Position numbers and translations under genes: made by a program
Notes under the pieces: model-generated
Seen by the model: only the letters and a program-made list of their open reading frames with translations
Told to the model about the DNA's origin: nothing
The model's database searches: none
DNA from: Gammaproteobacteria bacterium
GTDB taxonomy: Bacteria; Pseudomonadota; Gammaproteobacteria; GCA-001735895
Direction: 5' to 3'
DNA: 5,649 bases
Assembly (NCBI GenBank): GCA_003231795.1
Contig: QIJI01000490.1
Location: forward strand, 1 to 5,649
Shown: piece by piece, positions 1 through 5,506 of the stretch
How positions within the stretch are numbered: position 1 is the first letter of the stretch
Layout: every line of letters starts with the position of its first letter

Positions 1-148
1 ATATCACCATACTCTGATCGAGTAATTGCAACTCTAGCTGCTGGCAATGACTGGTGGCCAACGCACGTGCCCTGCCTTTGAAACTGCCACTTTGCCACCA
101 GTAGGCCAGCAGAATTCCAATCAACAGTAACCATGGGATGTAACTCAA
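1..148 (-). CDS. DUF3301 family membrane-anchored protein, partial (C-terminus beyond window)
   Basis: Only the first 49 residues lie in the window; the frame stays open to the left edge. A hydrophobic segment at about residues 4-18 (IPWLLLIGILLAYWW) is one N-terminal membrane helix. It is followed by a basic stretch and the pattern ALATSHCQQLELQLLDQSM (residues 29-47), which I recognise as the DUF3301 signature (AL..A..HC....LQLLD.SV). The function of this family is unknown. I chose the TTG at 148-146 because the minus strand has GGAG 5 nt upstream (154-157) and the family usually begins right before the membrane helix. An in-frame ATG at 244-242, with AGG 5 nt upstream, would add 32 polar residues that do not look like this family, but it cannot be excluded. 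The gene is divergent from the glutaredoxin gene. Confident in the family, less so in the start. Confidence 0.72.
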   Translation of the reverse strand, partial: MSYIPWLLLIGILLAYWWQSGSFKGRARALATSHCQQLELQLLDQSMVI

Positions 149-241
149 ATCAACTCCGGAGTTCTCATAAGGACGTTCTGATAAACGGGTATCATCACCT
201 TGATATGGGGACGCAATGAACCTTAAATCCCAGCGATCCAG

Positions 242-277
242 CATAACAGCCTGGACTATGGTAGTAATCCTGTTATG
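242..277. promoter_or_regulatory. Inverted repeat CATAACAG-N20-CTGTTATG, possible operator
   Basis: A perfect 8-bp inverted repeat has arms at 242-249 and 270-277, separated by 20 bp. It lies in the divergent region between the DUF3301 gene and the glutaredoxin gene, and its centre (about 259.5) falls where a -35 element would sit relative to the candidate -10 at 281. That placement suits a dimeric regulator, but the pair could also be chance. The left arm also contains the alternative ATG start of the DUF3301 gene. Confidence 0.3.
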
Positions 278-280
278 TAG

Positions 281-286
281 TAGAAT
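281..286 (+). promoter_or_regulatory. Candidate -10 box (TAGAAT) for the grx operon
   Basis: TAGAAT matches the sigma-70 -10 consensus in 5 of 6 positions and lies 27 nt upstream of the glutaredoxin ATG. No convincing -35 box is found 16-18 bp upstream, where the sequence is about ATGGTA. If real, the promoter would depend on an activator, possibly at the inverted repeat just upstream. Low confidence. Confidence 0.25.
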
Positions 287-313
287 TGCGCTCCTTTTTA
301 GAGACGCCAGATA

Positions 314-574
314 ATGTCACGAGTTACCGTCTACAGTACTGCCCACTGTGGCTTTTGCAGTATGGCAAAAGACAGCCTTGATAAATGGAATATCGACTTT
401 ATAGAAATTCGCATTGATAACGACGACGCGGCACGACAGCAGTTCGAACAGGTCACCGAGGGCGCGCGGAGCGTTCCCCAGATTATTATCGACGGCAAAC
501 CCATAGGCGGTTTTTCCGAGCTAACCGAGTTGCACATGGAAGGCGAACTTGACGGGCTCATGCAATCCAACTAA
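314..574 (+). CDS. Glutaredoxin, dithiol type with CGFC active site
   Basis: A small cytoplasmic thiol-disulfide oxidoreductase that uses glutathione to reduce disulfides or glutathionylated proteins. The 86-residue length is typical of GrxC-type glutaredoxins. The thioredoxin-fold landmarks are in order: strand VTVYST (4-9), redox motif C12-G-F-C15, the cis-proline loop S53-V54-P55-Q56, and the glutathione-binding GGFSEL (65-70). Most dithiol glutaredoxins have CPYC; here the motif reads like the monothiol CGFS centre with its serine replaced by cysteine, which may affect activity or iron-sulfur binding. The ribosome binding site is weak (GAGA at 301-304). It is the first gene of the plus-strand run and ends 8 nt before the DUF1820 gene. 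The family is certain; I leave the symbol empty because the motif differs from classical GrxC. Confidence 0.93.
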   Translation: MSRVTVYSTAHCGFCSMAKDSLDKWNIDFIEIRIDNDDAARQQFEQVTEGARSVPQIIIDGKPIGGFSELTELHMEGELDGLMQSN

Positions 575-582
575 TTTGAATC

Positions 583-912
583 ATGGCCAAACCTATAAAA
601 TCCACTTTTCGCATTCAGTTTCATAATAACGGCAAGATTTATGAGCTTTACGCTCATCAGGTCAGCCAGTCGCAAATGGCCGGCTTTATCGAGATCGGCG
701 AAATTATTTTCGGCGAGCATTCCAAATTGCTGATCGACCCCGCCGAAGAAAAGCTCAAGCTCGAATTCGCTAATGTCAAACATTCTTATATTCCGCATTA
801 CTCGGTCATTCGCATCGATGAAGTCGACGAATGCGGCAAGAATCGAATTCTCGAAAGCGACGGCCAGGTAGCCAATTTCCCGGGACCCGCCAGCGTTCCG
901 CACAAGTCTTAA
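583..912 (+). CDS. DUF1820 family protein, function unknown
   Basis: A 109-residue protein with no membrane segment or signal peptide, so probably cytoplasmic. I recognise the DUF1820 family from FRIQFHNNGKIYELYA (9-24), the segment GFIEIGEIIFGE (34-45), IDPAEEKL (51-58) and SYIPHYSVIRIDEV (68-81). The length matches the family, which is small, conserved in Gammaproteobacteria and without a known role. The last 25 residues are proline- and glycine-containing and probably disordered. There is no clear Shine-Dalgarno sequence before the ATG, and the glutaredoxin stop is only 8 nt away, so translation is likely coupled to that gene. A 149-codon open frame runs antisense across it (571-1020) and I regard that as a shadow. 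Confidence 0.85.
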   Translation: MAKPIKSTFRIQFHNNGKIYELYAHQVSQSQMAGFIEIGEIIFGEHSKLLIDPAEEKLKLEFANVKHSYIPHYSVIRIDEVDECGKNRILESDGQVANFPGPASVPHKS

Positions 913-942
913 ATCCCGCACAAATCTGCGGCGATAGCTGTC

Positions 943-1779
943 ATGCAAATTTCGGTCGTCATCCCCAGTTTCAATCGCAGGCACACTTTGACCCGGGCCT
1001 TGCAATCGATAGTTGATCAAACTTCTGCAGTGGACGAAATTATCGTGGTCGACGACGGTTCAAACGATGGAAGTTCGCAGTTGATCGAGCATAAGTTCCC
1101 GCAGGTAAAGCTGATTCGGCAACCCAATCAAGGTGTCAGTGCGGCCCGTAATCGCGGAATCGAAGCTGCCCGGTACGACTGGATTGCATTGCTGGATTCG
1201 GACGATAGCTGGCATTCGCATAAAATTGCCACCATCCGCGAAGCGCATCGCAAGCATCCACAGTTTGTTCTTTACCATTCTGATGAAATCTGGATTCGTA
1301 ACGGCAAACGGGTTAATCCAATGAACAAACATCAGAAGTCTGGCGGCTGGGTGTTTGAGCAATGCCTCCCGTTATGTGTCATTTCGCCATCTGCAGCGGT
1401 TATCCAGAAATCGGTTTTGCAATCTCTCGGGATGTTCGATGAAAAGCTACCGGCCTGTGAAGACTATGATCTCTGGTTACGTCTATGTCACCTTTACCCG
1501 ATTCACTACCTCGATCAGGCACTGGCGACAAAATTCGGTGGTCACGAAGATCAATTATCAAAACGTTATCGCGCGATGGATCAATTTCGTATTCGAGCGC
1601 TGAACCGATTGCTGCAGCACGAAACACTGACATTGGAAAATTATAATTCGGCTCGAAAAATGCTATTGAGCAAGCTTGAAATCCTGTTAAACGGTGCGAT
1701 CAAACATCGGAATCAGGCGCTGATCGACGAATTTGTTCCGCTTAAAGAAATCTGGACTGACGAGGCAGTTTCATGTTGA
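943..1779 (+). CDS. Glycosyltransferase family 2 (GT-A fold)
   Basis: A predicted cytoplasmic, metal-dependent inverting glycosyltransferase that moves a sugar from a nucleotide-sugar donor to an unknown acceptor. The N-terminal GT-A domain shows ISVVIPSFNRRHTL (3-16), the nucleotide-binding VVDDGS (35-40), GVSAARNRGI (64-73) and the DXD-type metal site LLDSDDSW (83-90). The probable catalytic base is in the acceptor half, C-E173-D174-YDLWLRL. No membrane helix is seen in the 278 residues, unlike GT2 enzymes that polymerise or export polysaccharide. The C-terminal part, from about 200, is helical and gives no specificity clue. The ATG follows the DUF1820 stop by 30 nt with a poor ribosome binding site. 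Its stop overlaps the next gene by 7 nt, pointing to a functional link with the nucleosidase-like protein. The donor and acceptor cannot be read from sequence. Confidence 0.9.
   Translation: MQISVVIPSFNRRHTLTRALQSIVDQTSAVDEIIVVDDGSNDGSSQLIEHKFPQVKLIRQPNQGVSAARNRGIEAARYDWIALLDSDDSWHSHKIATIREAHRKHPQFVLYHSDEIWIRNGKRVNPMNKHQKSGGWVFEQCLPLCVISPSAAVIQKSVLQSLGMFDEKLPACEDYDLWLRLCHLYPIHYLDQALATKFGGHEDQLSKRYRAMDQFRIRALNRLLQHETLTLENYNSARKMLLSKLEILLNGAIKHRNQALIDEFVPLKEIWTDEAVSC
1762..1765 (+). promoter_or_regulatory. Shine-Dalgarno GAGG for the nucleosidase-like gene
   Basis: GAGG lies 7 nt upstream of the ATG at 1773, inside the end of the glycosyltransferase gene. It supports this start, which creates a 7-nt overlap with the preceding stop. 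Confidence 0.6.
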
Positions 1780-2582
1780 TCTGGGTTTGCGCGCTGCACT
1801 GCGAGGCCAAACCGGTAATCGATTGTTATCGCCTTAAAAAATCACATGACGATGCCGCTTTCGATCTTTACTGCGCCGATAACATGGCCTGTGTTATCAG
1901 TGGCATCGGAAAGGTAGCCAGTGCTACCGCGAGCGCCTGGGTGGCAGCACGATATCGGGAACAAGCCTCACTCTGCTGGATTAACCTTGGAACCGCCGGG
2001 GCGGCCTGTCACGAGATCGGGAGTCCTGTTCTGGTAAACCAGGTCATCGATGCTGACAATAACAATCGTTACTACCCTGCTCCAGTGAGTCGACCGGCGA
2101 TGACGGGATACGCCTGTATGACACTAAGTCAGCCAGGTGTGACCTATCACCCCGATTACCTGTACGACATGGAAGTTAGCGGATTTATGTACGCCGCGCT
2201 GCGTTTCAGTACCTGTGAGTTAACCCAAAGTATAAAAATTGTCAGTGACAACCAGTGGCATAGTGCAGATAAAGACCGCCAGCGGATCAGCGATCTGATT
2301 CAGCAAAATATTACCGCCATCGATAAGATTGCCGCTTATTTGCTCGAACTGGATGTCGAGCTTGGCGCACGTGCAATCGATAGCGACCTGTGGCAGCAAT
2401 TACTCGCCTCGGCGCATTTCAGTCAGACCCAGAAAAATCGTCTGCAAGTGTTGCTGGGTTATTTACTGAATCGGGAACACGATGGCGCCGGGCTGTTACA
2501 GCAAGTTTCAAATATCGATTCGGCAAAGGCCATCATCAAGACACTGGAAAACCTTTCCCGGGTTGACAGTAGCGGACTTTAA
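1773..2582 (+). CDS. Nucleoside phosphorylase / MTA-SAH nucleosidase-like protein
   Basis: A predicted cytoplasmic enzyme of the nucleoside phosphorylase superfamily, which cleaves the N-glycosidic bond of a nucleoside. Motifs resembling MTA/SAH nucleosidase occur in order: A-L-H-C-E11-A-K-P-V near the start, SGIGKVASATASAW (43-56), NLGTAGA (71-77), D132-M133-E134 and V-S158-D159. E11, E134 and D159 align by eye with E. coli MTAN Glu12, Glu174 and Asp197, so hydrolase activity is plausible. The spacing from E11 to E134 is about 40 residues shorter than in MTAN, and I cannot find the usual SGD-F strand, so substrate specificity may differ. Residues after about 190 (helical, Q- and L-rich) extend beyond the expected core. 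Futalosine hydrolase is another member of the fold, but no menaquinone genes are nearby. The gene sits between a glycosyltransferase and a radical SAM enzyme. The superfamily is fairly certain; the substrate is unknown. Confidence 0.82.
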   Translation: MLIWVCALHCEAKPVIDCYRLKKSHDDAAFDLYCADNMACVISGIGKVASATASAWVAARYREQASLCWINLGTAGAACHEIGSPVLVNQVIDADNNNRYYPAPVSRPAMTGYACMTLSQPGVTYHPDYLYDMEVSGFMYAALRFSTCELTQSIKIVSDNQWHSADKDRQRISDLIQQNITAIDKIAAYLLELDVELGARAIDSDLWQQLLASAHFSQTQKNRLQVLLGYLLNREHDGAGLLQQVSNIDSAKAIIKTLENLSRVDSSGL

Positions 2583-2586
2583 GGAG
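2581..2586 (+). promoter_or_regulatory. Shine-Dalgarno AAGGAG with unusually long spacing
   Basis: AAGGAG overlaps the stop codon of the nucleosidase-like gene and is the best ribosome binding site in the run, but it is 13 nt from the ATG at 2600 (usual 5-10). An in-frame TGA at 2591 blocks any further upstream start except non-standard ones such as ATT at 2597, so ATG 2600 is kept. Confidence 0.5.
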
Positions 2587-2599
2587 CCTCTGATTAATT

Positions 2600-3598
2600 A
2601 TGATTAGCTGTGTCTATGTAGAATCCAGGGTTATCGATCACCCGCGCAGCACCGAATTGCTCAAACGTTTTCGCAATGTTCCTGTGGTCGAGATCGAGCA
2701 TTACGGAGAGGTATTCAATCCGCGCTCGCAAAATTTCCGGCTGCAGAAAAAAAACCCTGCCCTGATCGTCGCGCACAAGGATAAAGGCCAGGTTCTGGCA
2801 GCTCCCGATGGATATGGGCTCGGCGCAAAGCATAACTACTACTTTTCCCATATGCTGAATTGTATTTACGATTGCCGCTATTGTTTTTTGCAGGGCATGT
2901 ACCAATCCGCCCACCAGGTTTTGTTCGTCAACTATGAAGACTTCGGCACCCGAATCGAACAACTGGCCAGGCAACACGCACCAGAGTCGGTCTGGTTTTA
3001 TTCCGGCTATGATTGCGATAGTCTGGCGAACGAGCCGATGAGCCGGTTTACCGAATATTTCCTGCCGCTGATTCAGCCGTTCGAAAATGCGTGGCTGGAA
3101 CTGCGTACCAAGAGTACTCAGGTTCGTTCTCTGCTGGCGCAACAACCCCAGTCACGCGTCGTCATTGCATTCAGCTTCAGCGACCATCATAGTCATAGTC
3201 AACTCGAACATGGGGTCCCTTCAATCAGCAAACGCATCAATGCCATGCAACGTCTGATCGAAGCTGGCTGGTCGGTCGGATTGCGCTTTGACCCGGTGGT
3301 ATATCATCAACAGTATCAGCCAGCCTTCACCCGACTGCTGCAGGAGATTTTCTCGAACATCGACGCGCGGCGTTTGCATTCGGTTAGTCTTGGCAGTTTC
3401 CGTCTTACCCGGAATCACTTCCGCAAGATGAGTCGACTCTATCCCGAAGAACCGCTTTTCGCGCAGAACCTGGAACTGAACAATGGTATCGTCAGTTATC
3501 CGATACGCGATGAACGCGAAATGATCGATTTTTGCGAAGCCCAGTTAATGCAACATATTCCGCAACAGATATACCATCCCTGTAACTGGCATGACTGA
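2600..3598 (+). CDS. Spore photoproduct lyase-like radical SAM protein
   Basis: A radical SAM enzyme with a [4Fe-4S] cluster bound by C88-IYD-C92-RY-C95, followed by FLQG, the arrangement seen in spore photoproduct lyase (SplB), which repairs a UV thymine dimer in spores. Length (332 residues) is close to SplB (about 340). C139 in YDCDSL lies 51 residues after the first cluster cysteine and matches the SplB hydrogen-donor cysteine (Cys141 in Bacillus subtilis). Of the two relay tyrosines flanking the last cluster cysteine in Bacillus, the first is kept (Y94) but the second is F96 here. No sporulation gene is visible, so the substrate may not be spore photoproduct. The gene is 17 nt after the nucleosidase-like gene and overlaps the dehydrogenase gene by 8 nt. 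Calling it splB would over-claim its function. Confidence 0.9.
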   Translation: MISCVYVESRVIDHPRSTELLKRFRNVPVVEIEHYGEVFNPRSQNFRLQKKNPALIVAHKDKGQVLAAPDGYGLGAKHNYYFSHMLNCIYDCRYCFLQGMYQSAHQVLFVNYEDFGTRIEQLARQHAPESVWFYSGYDCDSLANEPMSRFTEYFLPLIQPFENAWLELRTKSTQVRSLLAQQPQSRVVIAFSFSDHHSHSQLEHGVPSISKRINAMQRLIEAGWSVGLRFDPVVYHQQYQPAFTRLLQEIFSNIDARRLHSVSLGSFRLTRNHFRKMSRLYPEEPLFAQNLELNNGIVSYPIRDEREMIDFCEAQLMQHIPQQIYHPCNWHD

Positions 3599-4322
3599 TC
3601 CGATAACTGCCCTGATTACCGGAGCGAGTTCCGGAATTGGCCTGGCAACGACAAAATTACTGCTGGCGCAGGGCTATCACGTTATCGGGATCAGTCGTCG
3701 TGACATTTCTGCCGACCTCGATCATGAACATTATCAATCGCTGTCAATTGATCTAGCGAGGCTGGACATGCTCGAATCAGCGCTGCGGAAGCTGCTGAAA
3801 ACCGAATCGATCGACTGCTTGATTCATGCTGCCGGCCAGGGCCATTTTGGTTCGATTGAACAGTTTTCGGTACAACAGATCGATGAATCGTTACGCCTGA
3901 ACCTGAGCAGCGTAATGGTTATATGTCGCAGCCTGTTGCCGCCAATGCGACATCGATGTCAGGGACAGATGGTTTTCATCGGTTCCGAATCCGCGCTCAT
4001 CGCCGGTAACAAGGGTGCCCTGTATAGCGCCGCCAAATTTGGATTACGCGGCTTCAGTCAGGCTTTGCGCGCCGATTGCTCAAGCGATGGCATTCGCGTC
4101 AGTCTGATAAATCCCGGCATGGTGCGCAGCCCTTTTTTTGACAAGCTTTCATTCGCGCCCGGAACGGATGCTGAAAATGCAATCGAAGTGGACGACGTCG
4201 CCGACGCCATCTGGCAGATTTTACGATCCAGCAGCAATATCGTAATCGATGAAGTCAATTTGTCACCGCGGGTAAAATCAATAGACTTTAAACGCAAATC
4301 GCAGGCTCAGGATCAAAAATAA
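3591..4322 (+). CDS. Short-chain dehydrogenase/reductase (SDR), probably NADP-dependent
   Basis: A classical SDR oxidoreductase of 243 residues, the normal size for the family, probably soluble. The cofactor loop is T10-G-A-S-S-G-I-G17, and R36-R37 after the second strand suggest NADP(H) preference. The D54 and H79-A-A-G82 positions match the adenine-binding and NNAG elements. The catalytic tetrad is present: N104, S132, Y145 and K149 (LYSAAKFGL). The NPGMV motif (174-178) is also intact. The C-terminal NIVIDEVNLSPR is typical of classical SDRs. The substrate cannot be predicted. The ATG lies within the end of the radical SAM gene (8-nt overlap) and lacks a Shine-Dalgarno sequence, so translation is likely coupled. 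It is the last gene of the run. Confidence 0.93.
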   Translation: MTDPITALITGASSGIGLATTKLLLAQGYHVIGISRRDISADLDHEHYQSLSIDLARLDMLESALRKLLKTESIDCLIHAAGQGHFGSIEQFSVQQIDESLRLNLSSVMVICRSLLPPMRHRCQGQMVFIGSESALIAGNKGALYSAAKFGLRGFSQALRADCSSDGIRVSLINPGMVRSPFFDKLSFAPGTDAENAIEVDDVADAIWQILRSSSNIVIDEVNLSPRVKSIDFKRKSQAQDQK

Positions 4323-4358
4323 CCGAATTTATTCCCGCCTGGTTCAATCAAAAACTGG

Positions 4359-4386
4359 TTGTCATGCCATATTAACCTTGTACACT
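4359..4386 (+). promoter_or_regulatory. Candidate sigma-70 promoter for cysB
   Basis: TTGTCA (4359-4364, 5 of 6 with TTGACA) and TACACT (4381-4386, 4 of 6 with TATAAT) are separated by 16 bp. Transcription would start near 4393, about 30 nt before the TTG at 4426 and after the TTG at 4378, so the promoter supports the later start of cysB. The 103 nt between the SDR stop and this start hold no clear terminator hairpin. Confidence 0.45.
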
Positions 4387-4425
4387 TCCCCTGCTAGCCA
4401 GCAACGAGATCCTCCGCCCAAACCC

Positions 4426-5439
4426 TTGAAACTACAACAGCTTCGCTTCCTCGACGCCGTCGTGCGCAATAATCTCAACGTCTCTTCGGCTGCCGAAGAA
4501 TTGTACACCTCCCAACCGGGTGTCAGTCATCAGATCAAACTGCTCGAAGACGAGCTCGATATTCAGATATTCGAACGCTCGGGTAAAAAGCTGACCGGGA
4601 TCTCAGCGGCAGGCCACGCAATTCTCGAACATGTTGCAAACCTGCTCAGCAACGCGAAAAACATAAAACAGACTGCACGCGATTTCAGTAAATGTAATCG
4701 GGGCAGCCTGACCATCGCTACCACACATACCCAGGCGCAATTTATTCTGCCCCCGATTCTGCAGCGGTTCGCACGTAAGTATCCACAGATCGAGTTACGG
4801 GTTCATCAGGGTAATCCACGCTCGATGTGCAAGCTTGCGGCCAACAACCAGGTCGACTTTGTGATTGCGTCAGAAGTTATGGACGAACGCGGTGAATTGA
4901 TCACGCTGCCGGCCTACCGATGGAACCGTTATATCGTGGTACCGCATAATCACGAACTGACTCGTTACTCGAATATCACACTCAACGATCTGGCCAAATA
5001 CCCGATCCTGACTTATATGCTCGGTCTGAGCGGGCGCTCTCAACTCGATAAGACTTTTCTGGAAGCCGATCTTGAGCCGAAGATCGCTTTTACCGCGACC
5101 GATTCCGACGTTATCAAAACTTATGTTCGTCTCGGCATGGGTGCCGGCATTATTGCCGAAATGGCCTGCCGAAGCGAAGATTCAGATTTAAAGTTTATCG
5201 ATGCCAGCCACCTGTTCCCGGATAGCATCATCAAGATTGGGTTTCGGCATTCACGCCATATTTCGGCTTATCAATACGACTTTCTGAATATGGTCGCACC
5301 GCATCTTGAAATGGAGACGATTAAACAGGTAGCGGGATCCCGCGATCAGCACGAACGCGAGAGTTTGCTGCAGCAGTCGGAAGTACCCCACTATCGGGAT
5401 ATGTATAAATCGATAAACGATTTGAAGGCAGTTGGTTAG
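4426..5439 (+). CDS. cysB: CysB, LysR-type regulator of cysteine biosynthesis
   Basis: The transcriptional activator of sulfate uptake and assimilation genes; in enteric bacteria it responds to N-acetylserine and is opposed by sulfide or thiosulfate. The winged helix-turn-helix spans about residues 1-60, with LNVSSAAEELYTSQPGVSHQ in the recognition region. The effector domain has ATTHTQA, and with the TTG at 4426 as residue 1, T100, T102 and Q103 fall on the same numbers as the ligand-contacting residues I recall for enteric CysB. The first residues then read MKLQQLRF, against MKLQQLRY in E. coli. Later conserved stretches are SGRSQLD and TATDSDVIKTYVRLGMGAGIIA. An upstream in-frame TTG at 4378 would add 16 residues without family support. 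The protein is 337 residues, about 13 longer than E. coli CysB, mainly at the C-terminus. Apparently transcribed apart from the preceding operon. Confidence 0.94.
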   Translation: MKLQQLRFLDAVVRNNLNVSSAAEELYTSQPGVSHQIKLLEDELDIQIFERSGKKLTGISAAGHAILEHVANLLSNAKNIKQTARDFSKCNRGSLTIATTHTQAQFILPPILQRFARKYPQIELRVHQGNPRSMCKLAANNQVDFVIASEVMDERGELITLPAYRWNRYIVVPHNHELTRYSNITLNDLAKYPILTYMLGLSGRSQLDKTFLEADLEPKIAFTATDSDVIKTYVRLGMGAGIIAEMACRSEDSDLKFIDASHLFPDSIIKIGFRHSRHISAYQYDFLNMVAPHLEMETIKQVAGSRDQHERESLLQQSEVPHYRDMYKSINDLKAVG

Positions 5440-5475
5440 GACCTGTTCACACTAATTGAATCAAGTGCCACTCAA

Positions 5476-5499
5476 GGCGCAAGTCTATGGGACTTAGCC
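5476..5499. other. Small hairpin downstream of cysB
   Basis: GGC (5476-5478) pairs with GCC (5497-5499) and AAGTC (5481-5485) with GACTT (5491-5495) around a TATGG loop, with a small internal bulge. No run of T follows, so it is not a standard Rho-independent terminator. It may belong to the palindromic element that begins just downstream. Confidence 0.3.
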
Positions 5500-5506
5500 C
5501 GGAAAT

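Noticed and set aside
571..1020. 149-codon open frame on the minus strand
   Set aside because: It covers the whole DUF1820 gene and the start of the glycosyltransferase, both recognisable families on the plus strand. Its translation shows no known motif.
1773..2582. Futalosine hydrolase of the menaquinone pathway
   Set aside because: The fold is shared, but no other gene of that pathway is in the window, and the catalytic spacing differs from the enzymes I can compare by eye.
2594..3145. 183-codon open frame on the minus strand
   Set aside because: It lies antisense to the SPL-like gene, which has clear radical SAM cysteines in its own frame. The antisense translation has no recognisable domain.
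943..4322. A sporulation or spore-repair locus
   Set aside because: Only the radical SAM family name suggests spores. The neighbours and CysB point to a gammaproteobacterium, and no sporulation gene is visible.
4339..4360. Direct repeat CTGGTT, 16 bp apart, as a CysB binding site
   Set aside because: Six bases are too short to stand out from chance, and the sequence does not resemble what I know of CysB sites.
5476..5499. Rho-independent terminator of cysB
   Set aside because: A short stem exists, but it has a bulge and is not followed by a T-run.
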